Of a stretch of 64,000 bases of DNA, positions 56,106 through 64,000 are shown piece after piece (the stretch's first letter is position 1; each line of letters opens with the position of its first letter). The stretch lies in the NCBI GenBank assembly GCA_029747015.1, contig JAKOGI010000178.1:438569-502568 (forward strand). Reading direction: 5' to 3'. Source of the DNA: Carnegiea gigantea. Lineage: Eukaryota > Streptophyta > Magnoliopsida > Caryophyllales > Cactaceae. A program made the translations under genes and the position numbers. Below the pieces are notes generated by a model, which searched no databases, had not been told where the DNA came from, and saw only the letters and a program-made list of their open reading frames with translations.

Positions 56106-56619
56106 GTGAAAGTGGAAAAGGAGAAGAAGAGAGGTTAGGGTTCGGATAGGAGGAGGCACGGTCGTGCTAGAGAAGCATGGTGTGGAAGCAGGCTGGGAGA
56201 GGGGTGGCAAGGTTGTGCGTGGAGGCACGAGGAGGCCGTGCTTAAATTCTGGCAGGTGAGATAGTGCACGGTCGTGCCTTATGGCACGCGGTGGCCGTGC
56301 CGTTTTTCTGGCCGTGTGCACGGCGTTGGTGAATGGAGAATTTGTGGTAGGTTTTGGTGGGGGTTTGTGCTTGGCTGTTTTATGGGGGTTCTTTGAGGAG
56401 TAACAGAGGGATTTTTGCATGAGAAAATCAAGTGTATGCTATGGTTTGGGTTGAGGAAGGTAGCAAACCAAGTTGTTTGGGAGAAAATCAAGCTAGTGAG
56501 GGGTATCACTTCACCAAGGTTTTCAACACAAGGGAATCGAAACTTGACAAGGATAAAACTAAAGTATGAAAATGTGATATAAAGCCAAGAACACCAACCT
56601 GGTTTGCTCTGATACCAAA

Positions 56620-57647
56620 TGGAGCATGAGCTAAATGGGCCGGATGTAGCTTGCTTGATTTTAGTTGCAAATTTCCTCTTAGTAATAAGATATGACTTGA
56701 TTTAAAGGCTAAGCCACCAATCAAGACTAAGAATCCACCAAGAATTCCTTAAAGGCTATGCTACCCACAATTCTATGAAGGATTCCACTCAAGACTCACC
56801 ACCTTTGAAAAAAGATAAAGAGAACTTAAGATTTTGGAGAGATAAAGCTTTAAGCTAATTCATATGATTTAAATATGAAAATTACATCCTAAGGCCTTCG
56901 TTATATAAGAGAGCCTTGTACAAGCTGAAAGAAAGTAGCAAAAGGGGCTTTCCAACATCCAAAAAGCAGAGGGAAAAGCAAAAGCAAAGCAAGTACAAAG
57001 GTGATAGCGACATGCTGTCCTGTCGCTTTCAATGCACAACCTTCAACTTCTAATAGCTATAACTTCTGCCACACTTACCCAAATAAGCTCAAATAGGTGT
57101 TGTTAGAAAGCCTAGAAAGTCTATTTTCAGATGGCTCAACTGGGAAGGCATTTGGAGCTACCGTTTGGAAGTTACAGCTCAAAATCTCCAAGTGGTCCAG
57201 ACTAGATCAAATCTACAGCTTGCTCAAAGTGACTTCATTTGACCTATCTCCCAATGACTTAACCTAGAACTATTTTTATGCCCTTTTAGCTGACATAAGA
57301 AGGTTCCCAAAAATTGGGTTTGCAGCATTTTAAACCCATCCTAAGCGTGCATAATAGAGCCCACAAAACCGAGTTAAAACCGGGTTAAATTGCAGCTTGC
57401 ATATACCTTGCTATTTAGGACTTTCTTATTATCTCCGGGGGTTTAACTTCATTTTGATGGACAAAACCCTTTAGAAGGCCTCTTGACCTTCCCAAAATAG
57501 AAGAGTAACACATCCTAAAGGTTTAGGATGAGGTTGGAATTAAAGCTCCAAATCAGCACATGGGCCAAGCCCTCTTTGATGGAGCTTGTGAGCATTAAGG
57601 AGGATGTGGGAGCTCTCTTGGACTTGACTGGCATGACACTTGCTTCA
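56620..57647 (-). repeat. 5' LTR (minus strand) of the second chromovirus
   Basis: It starts tggagcatgagctaaatg and ends cacttgcttca. It abuts the primer site on its left and the target duplication ctatg on its right. Confidence 0.9.
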
Positions 57648-58959
57648 CTATGCTTCACATATTTTAGTGATAAATTTCTGATATTGAAATTGAGAAAAAT
57701 CAAGGTAGGAGCAAAATCTAGAAACAGATAGTGATAATGAAGATTTAATGCAGATGATACGGGCACAAGTATGTTTTCTAATAAATTAAAATTGTATCAA
57801 ATATTTATATGTGCGATTAATAGGCTTTTTTCATTTTTTTTAATTCTAGAGTAGTCTTTCTTTTTTTTTTTTTTAAATTCTAGAGGGTGACTCCGAGTAG
57901 CAACCCAAGGTCATCAAGCTATGGAATTTGATGGTACTAAACTAAGGATAAGAATGTCTTCTTCTAGATTATGTAGCTTTTTTTTTAGTATATTGGATGA
58001 GCAGAAAAGAGATATAATTAGCTTGGGTTTCAATTTTTGTTGACTTTTAGAATCTATAAAATCCTCTCAAGGCTAGCTAGATGGCCTACTTTTACACTTG
58101 CAAGTCATTAGTGGAGTTGGTTGGTAATGATGAGTTGAGGATTATAGAAGAAGACATGCATTGTTTTTTGAGGGGATGTAAATCTATCGACAGAGCAAAG
58201 AAGAGTGACAAGGGAGACTATAAGTGGGTGCTTGGCGAGTGAAAGCATCAATGGGAAGGTGTATTGCCTAAGACACATCAAGTTCTTGCACAAATGAAGA
58301 ATCAAAGGCAAGGGGGTGATCTTTTTAAGAGAAACTTTGTTGTGTATGTTGTTTCTACTCTTATCAAGGGACAAGAAAGTATAAAGGTCAATCATATTGT
58401 CCTAAAAACTTAGTGAATGTGAAAGAGGATAAGGATCTCAATTGGTGTGAGTTTATGTTGGATAGATTGATTTCTTGCACGGACAAGTGCAAAAGGCATC
58501 CAAAAGGCTTATATAGAGATCCTATTTTATTCTTAATTGTAATGGTTTTAACTTAGATATTTTTAAAATAGTACTGTTTTTATTCTTATCTTTACTGAAG
58601 TTTATGTATTAACGAATTCTTTTTTTCCTTTTTATGCATAGTTGTGCTATGTGGATTATGTCTTGTGCAAGAAAAGAAACATTGGTAAAGAATTTTCTAT
58701 TTCATCAAATTGGACTAGTAAAGATCTATGTGCTAGAATGCGTTTTGAGTTGGAGAGTTGTCAAGGCTTCGGTAAGGGGATTGAAGAGGATAGAATTAAG
58801 GCACCTGAGACACCAACTCTATGCATTCAAGAAGAAGATGAAGACATTAGGGCAAAAAAGGTCCTATTTTATACTTCAAGTTTTTTAAAGTTGAATCCTA
58901 CTTCAGTGGAATCTCTCAAAGTAAGACCTTATTACAAATATGACCTAAAAGTGTTGTGT

Positions 58960-59145
58960 ATGTGTACTATGCCTACAGTATATTTTTTGTTTCTTGCAGT
59001 ATATTATTTCTTGCCTACAGTGTATCTTTTTCACGCCTGCAATGTACCTTTTTGTTTACTACAGTGTATCTTTTTCTTGCTTTTCGAAAATTCTTTCTTC
59101 TCTACAGTGTACCTTTTGTTTCTTACAGTGTATCTTTTTTTAGTT
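58960..59145 (+). repeat. Degenerate minisatellite around tacagtgtatcttttt
   Basis: Six to seven copies of (c)tacagtgta(t/c)cttttt.. are spaced irregularly at 20-35 bp with T-rich spacers containing cttgc. They lie within what would be an intron of the Ulp1-like pseudogene. The 176-codon frame that crosses it (58642-59172) is exon sequence running on into this repeat. Confidence 0.65.
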
Positions 59146-60845
59146 GATGATCTATTTTATCTTTTGAACTAATTGTAATGTAGTAATGTGTTCAAAAGTT
59201 TTCAAGATCGTTGAAGAACTTTACATGCTCTGTAATTGAGGTTGTGGATGTTATGGGTGAAGCGTAGCCGATATTTCCAGCAAGCACCCAAATGGACAAA
59301 GTTCAAGGTATTTTGGTGGGGATATTGAGTAATTGTTGGAAGTTGTGAACTTTCAAGGACACAGCTAGTCCATCTCAAATGCAGCTAGGAGATGCTGATG
59401 GCGGTCATCACGCAACTCCCTCTAATCAAGATGATGGCTTATTCATAAGTGATCCACCATTTTGGGATGCCTGTGTGGGATTAGTGAAGACTTATGAGAA
59501 GACTGATGGGACTGCTTGTCCAGGCAACTTCACCCCATGAAGGTTTGAGTTGAGGTTTGGTTTTGGGCTTTCTCAATTAGGAAAACTAACAATCCTAAAC
59601 AAGGGGGAAGTGAGGATGCAGGGGAAAATGGTATTGAATCTGGTAGTTAATATAGACCTGAACTCCTATGGAAAGGAGTCCCCCTTTGGACTGGGAGGGC
59701 CCTACTAGAGATTTGCCTAGAGATGTACATGGCTTACCGCCGAGGAAGAAGATATCAGCTGCTCATTTTAGATCTCCTTTTTTTTTTGGTAGGGCACATC
59801 GATGTCTTGAAGTCCTTGACAACTAAAGAAAAGCAAGTCTCCGATTGGGCTTTGCTTCCATGGGATGCTGTTCATTATGGCAAGTAATCTTACCAGCTGT
59901 ATTTTATTTTTATGATTTTATATTTGTTTACTGTTATATGTTTTTAATTTTTGTTGTTTTTAATTTTTTTTTAATTAGTGAGCTGTTATTTGCAGATCTG
60001 ATTTTCAACATCACGAGATCTATATTAAGACTCTTTGTTATGGAGATCAATTGCATCGTAGTGCTATTGACCTATTCATTTACTTATTGAATCGTTTGGA
60101 AAAGCTGAAGAATGCTCAATCATCATTGTCAAGGTTCTTTTTTTTTTTTTTCTTGTAATGCATATGTAAGTAATCTTTTCTTTTCGTAATATTTAGCTTA
60201 AATATTTAAATTACATCATTTCTCTAAACTTCTTTTTTATTTTTCATGATGTAGACTGAACTATTAGATGGGGGCGCTAAATTATTTGGGCATAAGTATA
60301 AAAAGTTCAAGAATGTTTTGGACAATGAAAGTCACATGACTTGCTGGCTTGATTTTTCAAACTCAAAGCTGGTAAGATCGTGCAACAATATTATTCTATC
60401 TTCACATCCATCGGTTATTGTATATGTTGAGAATTTTTTTTGCCTCTAAATTTGGCAATCTACTTCTTTCTTGATGGACACTTCTGGTGATCCAAATGAG
60501 TGAATTGACAACTTACTACTTAGCCTACTAGGATCACTTGGATTGTTTCCAGCTAAACAGGTGTATGAGAGTTCTTTCTCCTTCAGGACTTCTTTCTAGC
60601 TTGAAGTGTTGGACATTGAGCCCAAATATGTCCATTTGATCTTTGTATTCTATGGATGCCAAGTAGAAATGAAAACTAAGTCTCCTAAACTTGGTCATAC
60701 CTATGGTAGAGTCTAAGTAGCATAGAATAGGCTATTGGCTCTGGATTTTGATAAGAGATACTAGTTTATATTTCTTGGAATGGGCTTGGTGATTACACCT
60801 ACTTCATTAATGTGATGATTTCTTTTTGGTGGCAGTGCAAGTGAA

Positions 60846-60951
60846 AAACAGGATAGAGTGGATAACATTTCCCCTGCTTCATGTTTAATTTGAGGGTTAA
60901 ACAGGATAGAGTGGATAACATTTCCCCTGCTTCATGTTTAATTTGAGGGTT
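60846..60951. repeat. Perfect 53-bp tandem duplication
   Basis: The block beginning aaacaggatagagtggataa and ending tttgagggtt occurs twice with no spacer (60846-60898 and 60899-60951), without visible differences. It is either recent or an assembly artefact. It lies in a non-coding part of the Ulp1-like pseudogene region. Confidence 0.95.
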
Positions 60952-62039
60952 TTATCCTCCATTTAATAGTGTAAATATGCTTATAGCTGTGTTTGATATG
61001 CATATATTTTTTTCAATGTTTCACAATGGATATTACTTTGTTGTGTGCTTCAACTTCTTAGTGAAGAAGGTGGAGATTATCCATTCTATTAGTCATAACA
61101 ATGGGAAAAATCATGGTATTCTTATCCGTGTTAATCTCTTTGTAATTTTCTATCCTACATTTTCCTCCATTGATATTCTAATCCTCTAATATTTAACTTA
61201 TAATCAAAGTGTAAAGATTCTTGCAAGTTTTATGTGGCTAAAATTGTGAAAATAAAATTGACAAAAAAGAGTGTTTGCCACATTTAAAGTTACGTGTTAT
61301 AAATGTATATTATTTTTTCACAGGTTCGGTGCTTTTCGGAGTATCATCCTGATAAAATCCACAAGTTAGCAAGGGACAAACCTATGTCTGCGGAGACTTT
61401 GCCATTGGAGCAACTAAAATTACCTTGGATGGAAGTTTCAAGGGAAGCTTATCCTAACTTAGGGGTGTATGCAATATGACACTTGGAGATGTATATGGGA
61501 GATGTTGAGAATTGGAACCCTAGGTTTAAGAAGTTCAGTGTCAGTTAAACTTTTTTTCATGTAATAATTAAGTGAATTATATCATCAAAACTTTGACAAC
61601 TTTTTTGTGTATCTTTTTGCTTCTAATAGGCACCCTTGTTGAAGAAGCTGAGAGAAATATTGCTAAAATATTATCACTAGTCAGAAAAACATAATTGCTT
61701 CTCAGATTGTTGATAAGGTTAAAGTTTATTGTAATAGCGTTAAGAAAAAAAGACTGGTGGTTCTCAATTGCAGAAGCTAAAGGAAGGTTCTCACATTACA
61801 AGGTAAAGTCAAAGGTTGAAAGACGAGGCCTGATGTTAATGCACTATTTTTTGCTAGAACAGTTGTGAATAAGTTGTACTTTTTCGGTTAAAATAGTTGT
61901 GCGTAAAGTATCTAGCTCATGTACTTAGTGGTTGTGCAAAAGACATGGTTAGAAGCTTCATTCCCATGTAAATAGTTATGTTAAACAACTATTGATATTT
62001 TGCTGTTAAAGTTAATGCGCGATGGAGCAAAGGTACATT

Positions 62040-62185
62040 ACAAGTGAATAAACTTTCACTGCAAACAACAAACTATCCGTTACAATTTATACATTTATGA
62101 TTCCTAAAGTAATGCACAAAAGGTTCATTGTAATTGGGAAAAGGTTCATTGAATAGCATAAAAGATTCATTGTAGAAAAGTGAGG
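62040..62185. repeat. Loose repeats of aaaggttcattg
   Basis: The words aaaggtacatta, aaaggttcattgta, aaaggttcattgaa and aaagattcattgta occur in 150 bp. This may be decayed tandem sequence. No gene is supported between 61740 and 62540. Confidence 0.4.
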
Positions 62186-62689
62186 ATGTAAAATTACCAA
62201 GAATCCACCATCACCAAATGAGAATCAATGGTAGGATGCACATCTGCAATTTTAAATCAACAAACAGTTGTAACATCCACAAATTCAATGAGAACCAATA
62301 TCATTCGTGCATATTTTTAATAATAAATTAATAAATTATGCTCAAAGAAATGATGGTGTCTTCCTACTATCAATTGTGACATTCATAGTTTCACCAAATT
62401 TTTCTAGGTGCATGATCTCTGACAGACACCATGATACATGCCCCCTGTATCAACAAATATTGTGTCCTTTAATTACCAAAATTTTTCTATCTATGCTTTT
62501 GAAAATTTAGAGTGATTTTACAGTTTCTTACCTCAGTAATTGCCACTCCAACATCAGTATTAGACATGCTAGAGTCCGCTAGAGGCCTTACACCACTTGT
62601 TGCCTTCAAAAGCCACATAAGTTATTGCTTTAATTACAATGTGAAAATGAAATTTTTCCATTACTTCTTGAAATAGATTATAACAATTT

Positions 62690-63130
62690 TAGTATAGTGA
62701 TCCCTGGGATGTAGAGATGATGGGTTGATATTGAGAGGGCTGAAACTGTTTGTTGGTTGTCTTACAGCATTCTTCTTTCTTGCCTTCACTTGATTGCTTT
62801 TCTTTTTAGTGATGCTTACTTTTCTCATGTTCTTTGTGCCCTTTGTCTCTTAATCCAGTGGGGTTGTGGACTATTCTGCTTGAGTTTACATTTTCATCTT
62901 ATGATCTAGAATGACATATAAGGCCTATGTACATCTCAATAGCTTCCTTCACCTTTTGAAATAATTCTTTGCATAAAGCTCTTGTTCTTCCATTTGTGGC
63001 TGAAGTGGTGATGAGTGTAGTGAATCTTCACAACATTTGTAATCACCCAACAAATGAAGAAGTGTCAGCATACTTGTTGAAAGATCATGCACTATCGATG
63101 TCTTTATAGCTGTTAAGTCATGATTCATGC
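62690..63130 (-). pseudogene. Possible FAR1-like (Mutator-type transposase-derived) C-terminal fragment
   Basis: On the minus strand one frame reads ATNGRTRALCKELFQKVKEAI and, past a stop, VHNPTGLRDKGHKEHEKSKHH. The spacing of a helical segment before an NP-x-x-(L/V)R-x-KG-rich basic end resembles C-terminal ends of FAR1-related proteins. There are several stops, no zinc-knuckle Cys residues are clear, and the catalytic core is absent, so the call is weak. Confidence 0.25.
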
Positions 63131-63179
63131 ATATTTTTAATAATTATTTAGGTTATATTATACAATATTGTTTTGTCTA

Positions 63180-64000
63180 GTTTACTTTATTTTATTTATT
63201 TTTTAGGTTATGGATTAATAAAGTGAAGAGGAGAAGAAAAGTATTGAAGTGTGGGTTTTATTTATAGAAGGATTTTACAAGCGGATTTTTAAGTCGGTTC
63301 GAAAATAATGATTTATGAAAAATATTATTTTCATAATAATTTATTTGGACTAGGAATATAAGATTACTACTCCTAATTAAAGAGGAATTAGAAGACTTGG
63401 AAGATAAGAAATCCTCTAAGGAAAAAAAAAAAACTAGTACAACTATAATATAAATTCAACCTTTTCAAGGCTACCTCTAGATATTTTTCAACGCCGGATC
63501 CCCATCACACTCATACTCCATGTTCTCACCACCACCTCCAATCCTTAATACTTCATCATCAATTCTCATCATAATCACTGCCTCACCATCACCTAATCAC
63601 CATCCGTCGTCATCATCATCATATATCATTATCTTACCCCTTCCTTCATCTTGCCACAACATCACATGAAGTCTAATCTTATCACCAATCACCATATATC
63701 ATCATCATTAGAAGCTCATGTATACACTGGCTCCCAGGACCATTATCATCATCATCATCCTCAAATTATTGGTTAAGATTACTATAGTGTTGTTGTTATT
63801 TTGTTAATTTAGGTTAATAATTAAGCATGAACATTTTAGATATTTTATGTGGTGTTGAATTAGCATATTCAGTTTTGATGACAACAAACCCAAGTGTAAA
63901 ATGCTCTTAAGTAATGTTGCTCCAAACAAAGTTCTCCAAACAGGCATACACTGTTATTTTCAATATGCGTCTTAACTTGTTTGCTGAATGTTGAGAACAA
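63180..64000. other. Right flank, no gene recognised
   Basis: 63180-63480 is AT-rich with an A-run at about 63421-63432. 63480-63770 is rich in cat/atc triplets (tcatcatcatca microsatellite at 63615-63625, 63701-63710 and 63746-63760). No convincing reading frame was found up to the end of the window. Confidence 0.5.

Larger units (their letters stand above)
50681..57647 (-). mobile_element. Second chromovirus-type Ty3/gypsy element, complete but decayed, 6967 bp
   Basis: The LTRs are 50681-51712 (1032 bp) and 56620-57647 (1028 bp), with TG and CA ends. The perfect 5-bp target duplication is ctatg (50676-50680 and 57648-57652). The minus-strand primer site is 56606-56619 (gctctgataccaaa on +) and the polypurine tract is next to 51713 (tcctccccttctt on +). 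LTRs differ at about 22 of the first 225 bases by eye, so it is much older than the element at 20964. The integrase tail with LRANHNQEGEDE is similar to CRM-lineage ends, though no phylogeny was done. Confidence 0.92.
58081..61735 (+). pseudogene. Ulp1-like (C48 peptidase) gene of the kind carried by Mutator-like elements, broken
   Basis: Exon-like blocks on the + strand: 58081-58550 (AYFYTCKSLVELVGNDELRI, GGDLFKRNFVVYVVSTLI, LNWCEFMLDRLI), 58645-58890 (YVDYVLCKKRNI, NWTSKDLCARM, after an intron with acceptor gcatag), 59730-59790 (KKISAAHFRSPF), 59996-60135 (DFQHHEIYIKTL), 60255-60370 and 61320-61545 (YPNLGVYAI-stop-HLEMYMGDVENWNP), then 61630-61735 (LLKKLREKYC). This order fits a plant repetitive family with a DUF1985-like N-terminal part and a C-terminal SUMO-protease-like fold. 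Intact members have a catalytic Cys in a D-C-G motif at the NLG position; here it is absent. Stops and a frameshift (near 58220, 58410 and 61478) make it a pseudogene. No transposon ends were found. Confidence 0.55.

Noticed and set aside
1..64000. CRISPR arrays, rRNA, tRNA genes or a bacterial-type defence system
   Set aside because: None seen. The regular repeats present are minisatellites, LTRs or transposon arrays in a plant genome; tRNA-like sequence is limited to primer sites.

Overview
This window is plant nuclear DNA, most likely from a eudicot. It is AT-rich, has no bacterial-style gene packing, and most of what can be recognised is angiosperm mobile-element sequence: chromovirus-type Ty3/gypsy elements, an Athila/Tat-like gypsy element primed by tRNA-Asp, a large non-coding LARD-type element, RTE-clade LINEs, PIF/Harbinger and hAT DNA transposons, and a TRIM-like array. 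No intact host gene could be supported. The species cannot be told from the sequence.

Layout. 1-6374 is AT-rich flank with a 10-bp minisatellite, a TRIM-like LTR array (1047-1717), a probable copia-like 3' LTR (about 2733-2983) and a short hAT element with a perfect 8-bp target duplication (3079-3816). 6375-49631 is one very old Athila/Tat-like element whose two roughly 1.9-kb LTRs have been blown apart by later insertions. Its 5' LTR received a LARD complex (7587-35744, three roughly 4-kb LTRs and two non-coding internal domains) and a hAT MITE (36086-36679). Inside the second LARD internal domain sits an RTE LINE (19466-29150), and inside that LINE a chromovirus (20964-27708), so four layers are stacked. 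The 3' LTR (40508-49631) received a PIF/Harbinger element (from 40856), which itself carries a 5'-truncated RTE LINE (44379-45549) and an array of 336-bp repeats. 50681-57647 is a second, older chromovirus with a perfect 5-bp target duplication. 58081-61735 is a broken Ulp1-like (C48 peptidase) gene of the type often carried by Mutator-like elements. 61740-64000 is poorly resolved; a FAR1-like fragment is possible.

There is no pathway here; the story is one of serial insertion and decay. By-eye LTR comparison fits the nesting order: about 5 differences in the first 220 bp between the LTRs of the innermost chromovirus, about 22 for the chromovirus at 50681, and about 20 in 225 bp between any two LARD LTRs. 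All coding regions seen carry stops or frameshifts. The LARD with its doubled, three-LTR layout is the most interesting object; nothing was found that looks like a new defence or metabolic system.
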